A stretch of 49,762 nucleotides of DNA from a bacterium (GTDB lineage Bacteria > Planctomycetota > Phycisphaerae > Phycisphaerales > SM1A02). Each line of letters opens with the position of its first letter. The stretch's first letter is position 1. Position numbers and translations under genes: made by a program. The stretch is taken from positions 1 to 49,762 of the forward strand of contig JAPOKA010000015.1 of NCBI GenBank assembly GCA_029977865.1, given 5' to 3'. Shown here piece by piece: positions 19,060 through 28,149 of this stretch. The notes under the pieces were generated by a model that ran no database searches, was not told the origin of the DNA, and saw nothing but the letters and a program-made list of their open reading frames with translations.

Positions 19060-19821
19060 CTACTCGCCGAGGAACCAGCGCCGGCGGACCTTGGGTCCAT
19101 AGCCGAGTCCGAATCGAGGCAGCGCGGTGTTGGAGATGATTCGGGTCGCCTCCGCCGGGTCGTCGGTGACCACGAACCGATCGAGATCGGCCGGGTCGAT
19201 GGTCCCCGCCCCCACCATTCGGTCGCGAAGGAAGTCGAGCATCGGCTGCCAGTACTCGCGGCCCATCAGCACCACCGGAAAGTCGTGGATCTTTCGGGTC
19301 TGGATCAGGGTGAGGGTCTCGAACAGCTCGTCGAGCGTCCCGAATCCGCCCGGCATGACCACGAATGCGTAGGAGTACTTGACCAGCATCACCTTGCGGA
19401 CGAAGAAGTACCGGAAGTCGATGCTGAGATCGACGTAGGGGTTGGGCTCCTGCTCCATCGGCAGCACGATGTTGCAGCCGAGCGACCGCCCTCGCACATC
19501 GCGAGCGCCGCGGTTGGCCGCTTCCATGATGCCCGGACCTCCACCGGTCATGATGGTGAACCCCCCCAGCGCGAGCCGCCGTGCGGTTTCGCGGGCCAGG
19601 GCGTAGTAGGGATTCTGCTCCCCGAAGCGTGCCGAGCCGAAGATGGTGACACACGGCCCCACGAAGTGCAGCCGACGGAAACCTCGAATGAACTCGACCA
19701 GGATCTTGAACGCCCGCACCGCCTCGAAGAGCCGCGACTGCGGTCCCTCGAGGAACTGCAGCTCGACGGGGCGGCTGGCCTCATCGGAAACCGCGGGCGG
19801 AGTCTGGGTGGGATCGGCCAT
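19060..19821 (-). CDS. LOG-family Rossmann protein (TIGR00730-type nucleotide 5'-monophosphate phosphoribohydrolase)
   Basis: A 253-residue cytosolic enzyme of the LOG/lysine-decarboxylase-like family, which cleaves the N-glycosidic bond of nucleoside 5'-monophosphates (cytokinin activation in plants, nucleotide salvage in bacteria). Visible motifs are TIFGSAR, MTGGGPGIMEAANRGA and the catalytic PGGFGTLDELFE. The N-terminal extension of about 55 residues (through FIRGFRRLHFVGP) is typical of the larger bacterial type. The start ATG 19821 is divergent from the exosortase gene, with a 69-nt gap. Confidence 0.92.
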   Translation of the reverse strand: MADPTQTPPAVSDEASRPVELQFLEGPQSRLFEAVRAFKILVEFIRGFRRLHFVGPCVTIFGSARFGEQNPYYALARETARRLALGGFTIMTGGGPGIMEAANRGARDVRGRSLGCNIVLPMEQEPNPYVDLSIDFRYFFVRKVMLVKYSYAFVVMPGGFGTLDELFETLTLIQTRKIHDFPVVLMGREYWQPMLDFLRDRMVGAGTIDPADLDRFVVTDDPAEATRIISNTALPRFGLGYGPKVRRRWFLGE

Positions 19822-19890
19822 CGACGGGGATCCATCGGTCCGGCCACTGCTGCGAGTTGACCGAACCGCCGGCGCGGAGAGGCTGGTGCG

Positions 19891-21669
19891 GTGAGCGAGA
19901 CCGAATCGTCAGCGACCACCGCGGCAAGGCACCGCGTCTCGATCTTCGCCGCGGCGAGCGCCGTGGCGCTGCTGTGGGCCTACGCCTCGTTCGCGGTGAT
20001 CCAGTGGCGGTGGATCCTCTCCGACCCCAAGGAGTGGGCACACACCCTGCTCGCGCCGATCGGAGCGGCTTGGCTGGTGTGGATGCAGCGAAGTCGCCTC
20101 GCGACGGCGGCGACCGGCCCGGTGATTTTCGGGCCGATCCTGATCGTGGCGGCGGCAGCGTGGTACACGATCTCGATGACGGTCCCGGTCTCGATCGTCA
20201 ACAGCCACAACAGCCGTGGCCTCGCGGTGGTGCTCGCGATCGCCGGACTGGCCGCCACCGCGCTCGGGCCGGGCTCGTGGCGCATCCTCTGGTTCCCGTC
20301 GCTCTATCTGATGGTGTTCGGGCAAGCGATCGGCAGCCGGGTGCTGGCGCCGATCACCATGGCCCTGCAGCGGGTCGCTGCCGACTGGGGCTATCACCTC
20401 GTCGGCATGTTCGGATTCACCGCGGATCGAAGCGGCACCGTGATCTCGGTGCTGCACGACGGCAGCTGGCACCCGGTCAACGTTGCGGAGGCCTGCTCGG
20501 GAATTCGCATGCTCCCGGCGGTGCTCTCCGCCGCAGTTCCCTTGGGCTGGTGGATACTCGACCGCAACTGGACTCGCGGACTCTTCGTCGCGGTCACCAT
20601 CCTGCTCGCGATCGTCTTCAACGCGCTGCGAATCGTCTTCCTCGCCGTTCTCGCGACCCTCGACTCGGACGTGCTCACCGGCGACCTGCACGGCGCGATC
20701 TCCGATCTGTGGACCCTTCCGGTGTTGATGGTCGCCCTCTTCTTCGCGTGGGCGTTGGTGCCCTTCAACCGGGAGGAGGACGATCCCGACGGCCCGGCGC
20801 CGGAACCGCCGCCGCCGCTGGGCTTTCGGGCGACACCGAGGGCCGCCATGCTCGCGATCGGCTTGGTGCTCCTCGGTGGCGTGGCGACTCGCTTCACCAC
20901 TGCGACCTTCGGCATCGAGGCCGAGAAGCGCGAAGCCCCGCTTCGACAGTCGCTCGCAACCATGCCCGCGCGACTCGGAGCCTGGGAACGGATCGGCGAG
21001 GATGCGGTGCTCGACTCGCAGGTGGTCGAGGTGCTCGGCACTCCCCACTACCTCGAGCGCACCTACGTTCGTCAAGGCGGCGATGGCGAGTCCCCGCTGC
21101 CGCTACGGCTGCACATCGCCTTCTACTCCGGCGATCCCGACGAGTCGCCGCATGTGCCGGAGGTCTGCTGGGTCGGCCAAGGCATGTCGATCGACGGCGC
21201 AGCGGAGATCCGGCCCTTGCGACTCTCGATCTCGGGAGTCTCGACCGAAGAATCGCTCGTCAACCTCGACACCGAAGAGCCCTATCCCCTCCTCGACTAC
21301 GTCCATCCGGTGACGCGCATTTCAGAGCGAGTGGCGCTGCCGGTCGGAGATCTCTCGCTGCGGATCAGTCGGTTCGTCGATCCACGCGACCCGGAGATGC
21401 TCCAACTCGGCGGCTACTTCTTCATCGCCAACGGACGTCTTACCCCGCGGGCCGCCGATGTCCGCAGTCTCGCCTTCCAGCTCTATCAGCGCTACGCCTA
21501 CTGGATGAAGGTCGAGTTCGACGCCGCGGTCCGACAGGGTCCGGACGAACAGGCGGCGATCGATGGCTACGTCGCAGAGGTCGAGTCGCTGCTCTCGGCG
21601 CTGCTCCCGGAACTCATGCGCCGCCTGCCGGACTGGCCGAGCCTCGAACGCGAAGGCCGCGGCGGCTGA
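19891..21669 (+). CDS. Exosortase fused to an EpsI-like domain
   Basis: A 592-residue protein. The N-terminal half is a polytopic membrane exosortase with about eight helices and the catalytic triad visible: Cys202 in EACSGIRML, Arg247 in NALRIVFL and His267 in GDLHGAISD. Exosortases cleave C-terminal sorting signals (PEP-CTERM-like) and release or transfer surface proteins, usually with exopolysaccharide export. After an acidic/Pro-rich hinge (about 290-310) and one more helix, the second half is an extracytoplasmic EpsI-like (DUF3485) domain with HVPEVCWVGQGM. Fusion of the two is known in planctomycete exosortases. GTG 19891 is preceded by GGAGAGG. No protein in this window ends in a recognisable PEP-CTERM signal, so the substrates lie elsewhere or use another signal. 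It converges with the beta-helix protein (5-nt gap). Confidence 0.9.
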   Translation: MSETESSATTAARHRVSIFAAASAVALLWAYASFAVIQWRWILSDPKEWAHTLLAPIGAAWLVWMQRSRLATAATGPVIFGPILIVAAAAWYTISMTVPVSIVNSHNSRGLAVVLAIAGLAATALGPGSWRILWFPSLYLMVFGQAIGSRVLAPITMALQRVAADWGYHLVGMFGFTADRSGTVISVLHDGSWHPVNVAEACSGIRMLPAVLSAAVPLGWWILDRNWTRGLFVAVTILLAIVFNALRIVFLAVLATLDSDVLTGDLHGAISDLWTLPVLMVALFFAWALVPFNREEDDPDGPAPEPPPPLGFRATPRAAMLAIGLVLLGGVATRFTTATFGIEAEKREAPLRQSLATMPARLGAWERIGEDAVLDSQVVEVLGTPHYLERTYVRQGGDGESPLPLRLHIAFYSGDPDESPHVPEVCWVGQGMSIDGAAEIRPLRLSISGVSTEESLVNLDTEEPYPLLDYVHPVTRISERVALPVGDLSLRISRFVDPRDPEMLQLGGYFFIANGRLTPRAADVRSLAFQLYQRYAYWMKVEFDAAVRQGPDEQAAIDGYVAEVESLLSALLPELMRRLPDWPSLEREGRGG

Positions 21670-21674
21670 GCGGC

Positions 21675-24600
21675 TCAGGGGCAGAGCCGACCTGCCAACG
21701 TGGCGCACTCGGCATCCCAGGCGATGTCGCAGCAGACCGAGTCGAAGGCGCAGACCAACTCGCAGCAGCCGCCGTCGCTGCACGCGGGCGTGCCGTTCGC
21801 CACATCGCAGTCGCCCGCGCTCGGGCTTCCGCAGATGAAGGGCTCGCAACCCTCGATCGGGGTGTGGATGCAGGCGCCGGTGCGAGGATCGCACGAGTCG
21901 ACGGTGCAGTGGTTGCCGTCGTCGCACTCGACGTTCTCGCAGGGATCGGGCTCGCAGCCCTCGATCGGCAGGTGCAGGCAGGTTCCGGTCAGCGGATCGC
22001 ACAGGTCGATGGTGCAGGCGAGGCCGTCGTCGCAGTCGGCATCGAGGCAGGGATCGGAAGCGCACGGCCCCCATGCGGCGAAGAGGATGGTCAGGTCGAT
22101 GCCGTCCACGACGCCGCTGCCGTCGAGATCGGCGGAGCCTCGTTCGTTCCACGCCGCGAAGAGGATGGCCAGATCGATGCCGTCGACGATTCCGGAGCCG
22201 TCGAGATCGGCCGGACAGGGTTCGGGAACACACTCGTCGGCGAGCCCGTCGAGATCGGCATCGCTGAGCGCGCCCGCCTCGATGTCGCAGTCGTCGGGAA
22301 TGCCGTTGCCGTTGCAGTCGGCGGTGGCCCCGTAGGGTCGGCGATCGAGCAGTTCGCCGACCGCGAGCACACGGCGAGTGATGCGAATCTCGTCGATGGC
22401 GCCCCGAACGCGTTGATTGAAGCTGCCGCTCGACGAAGTGTGCGCCCCGAGCACCACCGGAGCCGGGAAGGCCCAATGCGGCTCCGGCTCGAAGGTGAAG
22501 GTCTCGAACTCGCCGTCGAGGCCGAACCGCACCGAGGCTTCACCGTCGCCGGCGTCATGGGCGATGCTGACGAAGTGCCATCCGGTCTGCGTCACCTCGA
22601 GGCTCGAGGTGACGCACCAGACTTCCGCGCCGGTGCCGAACTGGATCGAGAGTTCTCGGCCTGAGAATCCCGAGGTCTTGCCGAATCTCCGATCCGCCGA
22701 AAGCGGGCTGTTGCCCGACTGCACCAGCACCGCGTAGTCGGTCTTGGCTCCCGACTGGTCGAGCGGCTTCCGTTGCAGCAGGTACTGCCGCTTGCCGGGG
22801 TCCTGCATGCCCGCGAGTTCGTCGAGCCGCACCCAGGCCTCGATGGTGAAGTCGGTGTCGCCGAGGGCAAGGGTTCTCATCGGGTCCTCGACCTTGACGC
22901 GACCGGAGGTTCCGATCTCCAGCGAAAGCAGGTTGGCGTCGCCGGACGATGGAATCTGCGACGACGCGACGTCGGCCACGAACTCGGCGGCGATCACCTG
23001 GGCTGGCGTCGGAAACGGTCCGTTCGCGACGATGAGCGCTCCCGGCGCCTCGAAGCGCCACCACGCCACGCCATCGCCGGAGGAATCGGGCGCGGGAACC
23101 AGATCGCACTCGTCCGGAAGTCCGTTGCCATTGCAGTCGAGGCACCAGAGTTCGCCACCGCACGCGGCCACATCCACCTCGTCGCGAATGCCGTTGCCGT
23201 TGCAATCGGAAGCGTTGCTGCAAGGAGGCTCCTCGGGAGATGTCTCGTAGGCACCGCGATCGAGCGGCCCGTCCAGGCGCGGCGCTCGGCGAAGGTCCCA
23301 CGGGAGCGGTTCGTCGCGATCGCCGTCCTCATCGAGATCGGCGCGGTCCGCAGGCAGCTCGATCGGCCCGCCGGCATCCACCCCGCCGCCGCACCAGGCG
23401 GCGCGGAGATCCTCGTCGCCGCTCCAGGCGATGCCGTCCGGTCCACGCGGGTCGAGGAAGGCGGGGTCCGCGATCTGATTTCCCTCGCCGGGGTAGGCGA
23501 CATCGATGATCGAGTCTCGGAGATCGCAGAGATCCTGCAGGCTGCCCACCGGACCGTGCGGTGCGTGATTCTCGATCACGACGCAGTTGACGATGGTGGA
23601 GCTGGTGGTGCCGTTGACGCCGCCGCCGGACTCGCCGGCACCGTTGCCGAAGAAGGTGCAGCCGAAGACGGGAATCGCCGCATCGCGCACATCGAGCCCG
23701 CCACCGTGCCAGAGCGCCTGGTTCCCGAGGAAGAGACAGTTGGTGATGCTCCCGATCTCCGCCGTGGCGCCTTCGTAGTGACACCCGCCGCCACGGTCGG
23801 TAGAGAGGTTGCGCACCAGCTCGTTCGAGACGAAGTGGCCGCCATCGACGATCCGCACGCCTCCGCCCTTGCCGAGCGAGGCTTCGTTGGCTTCGAAGCG
23901 GCACTCCGCCACCACCGCGTCGCCCCCGCCGCCACGGCCATCGAGCCCGCCGCCGCGATGGGAGGAGTTTCCGCGAAAGACGCAGCGCCGCACTTCGTAT
24001 CCCGGGCTGTCCGCGATCGAGAGCCCCCCGCCCTCGCCTTCGACTCCGAGATTCCCCTCGAACAGCGAGTCGCGCACCACGGTGTCGGCGCCGTTGCGGC
24101 AGATGCCGCCTCCGCGGCCGAGCGATTCGTTGCCGAGGAAGCTGCACGATTCGATCAGCAGCGGGCCACCATCGCTGTCGATGGCCCCGCCCTCGCCGCC
24201 GCCGCGATTGCCGACGAAGTCGCTGTGGCGGATCTCGAAGGACTCCGCAGCACCCTGAACTCCGCCACCCCAGCCCGCGGCGATGTTGGCGAGGATCAGA
24301 CAGCCGTCGAGCGAGACGTCCGTCGCACCGTTGAACTTGATGGCTCCGCCTCGATCGGCAGTGTTGCCCTCGAAGCGGCACTGCACGAAGGTGCCTCCGG
24401 CCTGCTCGAAGAGCACGCCACCTCCCCCGCCGTTGGTGTGGTTGTTCAGGAAGTCGCACCCGGTGGCGATGACCGTCGCATTCCGCGCGTAGATTCCGCC
24501 GCCGTTGTACCACTTGGTCGCGTTCGACTCGAAGACCACCTGCTCGAGCACCACCGTTCCACCGTTGATGTAGAGCCCGCCTCCGTCGGTGGTGACCACA

Positions 24601-25028
24601 TTCTCGACGAGGCGACAGTTGCGAATGGTCGGCGAGCTGTTCGCGCAGTAGACGCCGCCGCCACGAGCCCAGAAGACATCGGTGCTGCCGCTGCCCTCGC
24701 GAAGTTCGAATCCCTCGAGCACCGAGTCGGGCCCCTCGCCACTCGAGAAGCTCACGACCGCATCCGACACCAGGCGGGCGTTGATGACGGTCGCCTCCGG
24801 ACCCGCGACCCCTCGAACCACAATCGCCTTCCCGAGGAAGTCGATCGCCTCGAAGTACTCGCCCGGCGAGACCAGAACCTCGTCGCCGTCCGCAGCCGAC
24901 GCGATGGCCCACTGGATGAAGTCGTACTCCTCCGGAACAAGCAGCTGATCGCCGCGAACTTCCGAGGAGCCGAGGATCAGCGCGACCCCGCTGGCGGCCA
25001 CCGCGATGTTGGAATGTCTGGAGCGCAT
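21675..25028 (-). CDS. Giant secreted beta-helix / LamG / dockerin / Cys-rich protein
   Basis: 1117 residues, secreted: MRSRHSNIAVAASGVALILGSSEVRG is a signal peptide. Residues of about 30-500 form a right-handed parallel beta-helix of pectate-lyase/polymorphic-repeat type, with many turns of the pattern F-x-G-N-x-A-x-x-GGG-(I/L). Segments follow of the form DCNGNGIRDEVD and DCNGNGLPDECDL, then a LamG/concanavalin-like domain (about 640-880), DCNGNGIPDDCDI, and two dockerin-like repeats (ADLDGSGIVDGIDLAILF). The Cys-rich tail has two CDDGxxCTxDxCDPxTG repeats and an ACSDGGCCELVC...WDAECATLA module known from planctomycete exoproteins. It is probably a surface or matrix protein; any enzymatic activity is unproven. 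A strong hairpin ends 3 nt before its ATG. Confidence 0.85.
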   Translation of the reverse strand: MRSRHSNIAVAASGVALILGSSEVRGDQLLVPEEYDFIQWAIASAADGDEVLVSPGEYFEAIDFLGKAIVVRGVAGPEATVINARLVSDAVVSFSSGEGPDSVLEGFELREGSGSTDVFWARGGGVYCANSSPTIRNCRLVENVVTTDGGGLYINGGTVVLEQVVFESNATKWYNGGGIYARNATVIATGCDFLNNHTNGGGGGVLFEQAGGTFVQCRFEGNTADRGGAIKFNGATDVSLDGCLILANIAAGWGGGVQGAAESFEIRHSDFVGNRGGGEGGAIDSDGGPLLIESCSFLGNESLGRGGGICRNGADTVVRDSLFEGNLGVEGEGGGLSIADSPGYEVRRCVFRGNSSHRGGGLDGRGGGGDAVVAECRFEANEASLGKGGGVRIVDGGHFVSNELVRNLSTDRGGGCHYEGATAEIGSITNCLFLGNQALWHGGGLDVRDAAIPVFGCTFFGNGAGESGGGVNGTTSSTIVNCVVIENHAPHGPVGSLQDLCDLRDSIIDVAYPGEGNQIADPAFLDPRGPDGIAWSGDEDLRAAWCGGGVDAGGPIELPADRADLDEDGDRDEPLPWDLRRAPRLDGPLDRGAYETSPEEPPCSNASDCNGNGIRDEVDVAACGGELWCLDCNGNGLPDECDLVPAPDSSGDGVAWWRFEAPGALIVANGPFPTPAQVIAAEFVADVASSQIPSSGDANLLSLEIGTSGRVKVEDPMRTLALGDTDFTIEAWVRLDELAGMQDPGKRQYLLQRKPLDQSGAKTDYAVLVQSGNSPLSADRRFGKTSGFSGRELSIQFGTGAEVWCVTSSLEVTQTGWHFVSIAHDAGDGEASVRFGLDGEFETFTFEPEPHWAFPAPVVLGAHTSSSGSFNQRVRGAIDEIRITRRVLAVGELLDRRPYGATADCNGNGIPDDCDIEAGALSDADLDGLADECVPEPCPADLDGSGIVDGIDLAILFAAWNERGSADLDGSGVVDGIDLTILFAAWGPCASDPCLDADCDDGLACTIDLCDPLTGTCLHLPIEGCEPDPCENVECDDGNHCTVDSCDPRTGACIHTPIEGCEPFICGSPSAGDCDVANGTPACSDGGCCELVCAFDSVCCDIAWDAECATLAGRLCP

Positions 25029-25031
25029 GGC

Positions 25032-25065
25032 AAGGGGACTCGCCGCCGTCGGCGACGAGTCCCTT
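25032..25065 (-). promoter_or_regulatory. Strong hairpin immediately before the start of the beta-helix gene
   Basis: About 14 bp pair (25032-25047 with 25051-25065, one bulged G and one mismatch) around a 3-nt loop. On the minus strand it ends 3 nt before the ATG at 25028, so it would cover the ribosome-binding region. It may be a translational control element or a second terminator for the upstream gene; no T-tract follows. Confidence 0.45.
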
Positions 25066-25097
25066 CACCGTACGCCATCATTCCAGAAAGTCGAGTT

Positions 25098-25113
25098 CGG
25101 ACTTCGAAGTCCG
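25098..25113 (-). terminator. 16-bp perfect palindrome after the dockerin protein gene
   Basis: CGGACTTCGAAGTCCG lies 6 nt after the stop codon of the minus-strand gene ending at 25120. As RNA it folds into a compact stem-loop and is followed by a short C/T-rich stretch, so a terminator is likely. As DNA it is also a perfect operator-like site. Confidence 0.45.
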
Positions 25114-25119
25114 GAGCGC

Positions 25120-26538
25120 TCAACTCCCCCAGGCGGCCAGCAGGATTGCGAGATCAGCCCCGCCGACGGTGCCGTCGCCATCGAGATCCGGCCCCGGCTC
25201 GGGTTCGCCCCAAGCCGCAAGCAGGATGGCGAGATCGGCGCCGCCGACCGTCCCATCGCCATCGAGATCACCCACGATCTCAGGTTGCGAGGGGCCGACG
25301 ACCATGATGGTCATCGACGGTGGCCCCAGTGGATCGGGGCGGAAAAGGCTGAGCTCGGCATCGACCATGGCTGGCGGGGCATCGGCCTTGAACCGGAAGT
25401 TGAACAGAGTGCCCCACCGCAGCGCGTTCGCGTTCGCGTTTTGCTCGAACGGAGAAGTGCGCCAGAGCACCTTCCCTCCAGAGAGGTTGCCGGCCCACGG
25501 GTTGGTGGCGTAGGGCTCGCCGCTGTGGTGCGGCACGCCGTGGAAACCGATCTCGGTCACGGTGACACCGGCAGGCACCGGAATCTCGAAGGCCTGTGCC
25601 GAGCGATGCGAGTTCATGTTGAAGATGGCGTACTCGTAGTACCAGAGGTCTTCGCCAGCGGGCCATGACTTGAAACCCACCAGGAAGCGGCCATCTCCGG
25701 GGACATCGACCTCGATGATCTGGACCTCGAGGTCGGGGTTGTTCACGCCGTTGCCGTGGTCCTGCCAAGCATAGATCGCTGCCTTCTGCTGCACGGTGGG
25801 GCCGGTGAAGGCGAGCGTCCATGCCCCGGAGGTGAAGGTCCCAACGGTCATGCGGCGGTAGGAGGCGTTGTTGTCGTCATTGCCCGCCAAGGCGTCGTCC
25901 GGCGTGACATAGTGGCCTTCGCCGAAGTAGAGCGCCCCGGGGTTCAACGCCGGATCGAGATCGGTGATCGGAACCTGCAAGCGCCGCCCGATGGTCGCAG
26001 GCGCCGGCGGTGCGCTGAAGGGATAGGGAAACTCTCCGGTGGAGGCAACCACCTGCGACTTCGGGCCCAGACCGCCTTGCGAACCGTTGAGACCGGAGCC
26101 GTAGGGATCGGAGCAGCCGATGCCAAGGGTGTCGCAGTTGGTCGCCTGGCACGGGCCACACAACGTTTGGCTCAAGGCGCAGAATCCGTGCTTGAGCCAA
26201 CTCATGCCCACCATCTCAAGGCGACCGTCCTTGAGGCGGTAGAGATTCTGCGCGATCACCGGATGCTGATTGGCGTTCGGGCCGGAGTCGTACCAGGCGA
26301 GCACTTCGTCACCGATGTTGCAGGAGGTCGTGCCGAGTGCGTAGGCGCTGATTCCCCCCACGGTGCCGTACTTGGAGACGTCCGGCAACGCTCCGACGAT
26401 CACATCGGGACCGATACCGCCGGCGATACCGCCGTCGTCGCCACGGCGGTCACCGGCCGTCGCCGATCCCGACCATTGCCCAAGCCCAATCGCAGCAATC
26501 ACCACGCCCACGCCCACGATCCCATGAAGCGAGTTCAT
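25120..26538 (-). CDS. Secreted dockerin-tailed protein of unknown function
   Basis: 472 residues. The signal peptide MNSLHGIVGVGVVIAAIGLGQWSGSATA is followed by a Gly/Asp-rich mature start. The body (about 40-400) has no domain I recognise; it contains a Cys cluster (CALSQTLCGPCQATNCDTLGIGC), several aromatic beta segments and the phrase GLGPKSQVVASTGEFPY, and reads like a beta-rich extracellular domain. The C-terminus carries two nearly identical dockerin-like repeats (DLDGDGTVGGADLAILLAAW) separated by EPEPGP, similar at DNA level too, which suggests recent duplication. The start ATG 26538 is preceded by GGAGAG at a good distance. It sits upstream of the beta-helix gene on the same strand with two hairpins between. 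Confidence 0.8.
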   Translation of the reverse strand: MNSLHGIVGVGVVIAAIGLGQWSGSATAGDRRGDDGGIAGGIGPDVIVGALPDVSKYGTVGGISAYALGTTSCNIGDEVLAWYDSGPNANQHPVIAQNLYRLKDGRLEMVGMSWLKHGFCALSQTLCGPCQATNCDTLGIGCSDPYGSGLNGSQGGLGPKSQVVASTGEFPYPFSAPPAPATIGRRLQVPITDLDPALNPGALYFGEGHYVTPDDALAGNDDNNASYRRMTVGTFTSGAWTLAFTGPTVQQKAAIYAWQDHGNGVNNPDLEVQIIEVDVPGDGRFLVGFKSWPAGEDLWYYEYAIFNMNSHRSAQAFEIPVPAGVTVTEIGFHGVPHHSGEPYATNPWAGNLSGGKVLWRTSPFEQNANANALRWGTLFNFRFKADAPPAMVDAELSLFRPDPLGPPSMTIMVVGPSQPEIVGDLDGDGTVGGADLAILLAAWGEPEPGPDLDGDGTVGGADLAILLAAWGS

Positions 26539-26667
26539 CGAGCAGTCTCTCCGGTTCACCATTCACCGCCGTCAGCCGCGAAACCATCCGCGACCGAGTT
26601 CTCGGCAGATCACAGCGACACGGGAACATTACCCCACCCAGCCTGAAGGGCGAGCGGGAATCTTGGG

Positions 26668-26681
26668 ATCGGAACCGATCG
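26668..26681 (-). terminator. Weak hairpin after the DUF1573 gene
   Basis: GATCGG-AA-CCGATC is an inverted repeat 8 nt after the stop of the minus-strand DUF1573 gene. The stem is short and no T-tract follows. Confidence 0.3.
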
Positions 26682-26689
26682 AGCCGGAC

Positions 26690-27856
26690 TCATCCCCCCG
26701 ACGCGGGGCTCGCGCAGGAACCGCCAGCGGTCTCAGCCACGGTCGCGAAGACATCGAGGTCCTGAGATTGGCCGCTCTGGGAGAAGATCGTGAAGGGCAG
26801 GTACAGAAATCCGCGGTGGTCGGCTGCCGGGATCAGCCGCAGTTCGACCCGAATTTCCTCGGCGTCGGACTCCTGCCGGACCAACTCGACGTTCCCGAGG
26901 CTGCTGCGGCTGATGGCCGCAGTCACCGGATCGCCCTTGTTCTCGAGACGGATGGTGAACTCGCCCGACCCGCCTGCCGGAACCACTCCGGCGGCGATCC
27001 GGTAGTCCTTCATGCGGATGTTGAATGCCGGGAAGCTCCGCTCGTGCCGCAGCAGGACATCGATCAGGGGGGCCTCGGCGCGATCGGTCTCGATCACGTA
27101 GTACCGGGGGACTCGCTCGCCGAATTCGGCGACGTCGTACTCGACGAGGTACTGCGATCGCGGCTCGTCGACCTCTGGATCGAACCCGAGATACCGCGGC
27201 GGGAGCCCGTGGGTCGAGCAGATCCGGAAGGGCTTGCCGTCGGTCGACTGCACGACCAGGCGTCCCGACTGGTTCTTGCCCTCGACGGCGTTGATATAGG
27301 GCGGGGTCACTCGAATCGCCAACGCGACTTCTGCCTTCAACTCCACCACGACGACTTCGGTGTAGCCCTCGATCAGGACCCGGATCTGCGCCTTCTTGGG
27401 GCCGGGGGCCGGGGCCGCGTCGAGGGTCGCCTCGAGTCCCACCGAGCCTCCGACCGGGATCGTCTGTCCGGCGATGTCGTTGATGGTGGTGCACTTGCAG
27501 CTCGGCTGCACCGCCAGAATCTTCATCGCCTCGGTGCCGCCGTTGACGAGTTGAATGGTGCCGGTCGAGGCGGTGCTCGGCGCGACGAACCCGAAGTCAA
27601 GCGTCGGAGGCTCAAGGCGAAGCGGCGGCCGCCCGGCGACTGGTGCCGGACGCTCGTTCGTCGGTGGCGGCGCCACCGCAACTTCCTCCACCGCGGAGGT
27701 TGCGGTCACCGTCGACGTTCCGCTTCCCTCGGAAGCGCTCTGGCTCGCAGGTCGATCGCAACCGACCACAAGCACGGCGGATCCGAGGAGTGCGGCCATC
27801 GCGAGCGAGGCCTTGCGAATGGGCAGCGAGCGCGAGCAGACCGGGGACGGCTTCAT
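26690..27856 (-). CDS. DUF1573 lipoprotein
   Basis: 388 residues. A lipoprotein signal peptide ends at lipobox VVGC (Cys33), so the mature protein is lipid-anchored and faces the periplasm or exterior. A Ser/Thr/Pro-rich linker (about 35-80) leads to a DUF1573 immunoglobulin-like domain: LDFGFVAPSTASTGTIQL, then the conserved SCKCTT. Its Cys pair is typical of the family. A second beta-rich region fills the rest. DUF1573 proteins are numerous in Planctomycetes and Bacteroidetes; no biochemical role is established. ATG 27856 is chosen because GGAG lies 6 nt upstream and the signal peptide fits; an ATG at 27868 is in frame. A TAGACT -10-like site lies 83 nt upstream. Confidence 0.85.
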   Translation of the reverse strand: MKPSPVCSRSLPIRKASLAMAALLGSAVLVVGCDRPASQSASEGSGTSTVTATSAVEEVAVAPPPTNERPAPVAGRPPLRLEPPTLDFGFVAPSTASTGTIQLVNGGTEAMKILAVQPSCKCTTINDIAGQTIPVGGSVGLEATLDAAPAPGPKKAQIRVLIEGYTEVVVVELKAEVALAIRVTPPYINAVEGKNQSGRLVVQSTDGKPFRICSTHGLPPRYLGFDPEVDEPRSQYLVEYDVAEFGERVPRYYVIETDRAEAPLIDVLLRHERSFPAFNIRMKDYRIAAGVVPAGGSGEFTIRLENKGDPVTAAISRSSLGNVELVRQESDAEEIRVELRLIPAADHRGFLYLPFTIFSQSGQSQDLDVFATVAETAGGSCASPASGG

Positions 27857-27939
27857 CAAGAACTCCAATGGACTCGGGCGAGACGCGGCGAACAGGGATC
27901 GGACGGTACCCGCGAGGACTTGTCACGGATGCGGGGCGA

Positions 27940-27945
27940 AGTCTA
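27940..27945 (-). promoter_or_regulatory. Candidate -10 (TAGACT) for the DUF1573 gene
   Basis: TAGACT reads on the minus strand 83 nt before the ATG at 27856. No convincing -35. Between this site and the small-RNA promoter at 28116 I see no gene. Confidence 0.3.
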
Positions 27946-28115
27946 GGAACTCGTTCGGGTGATGCGGACCGCCGTGGCGGTCAGCGATCGGGACGCGGGA
28001 CCGGGCCCACGAATCGATACCCCCAACGTTGAATCGCAGGCCTCGGCAAACCCCCATCGCGGGTTGCCGCCCGATCGGAATCCGCACGATTCGATCCACG
28101 ACCGGGAAAAAGTGT

Positions 28116-28143
28116 TTGGAGGACGGGAAATCGGGTGTACCAT
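28116..28143 (+). promoter_or_regulatory. Candidate promoter of the small RNA
   Basis: TTGGAG (28116-28121), a 16-nt spacer and TACCAT (28138-28143). Transcription would start near 28150, just at the base of the first RNA hairpin. Confidence 0.4.
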
Positions 28144-28149
28144 TCTGCA

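Noticed and set aside
22773-25307. 844-codon open frame on the plus strand opposite the beta-helix gene
   Set aside because: Shadow of the minus-strand exoprotein, which has a signal peptide and several recognisable modules.
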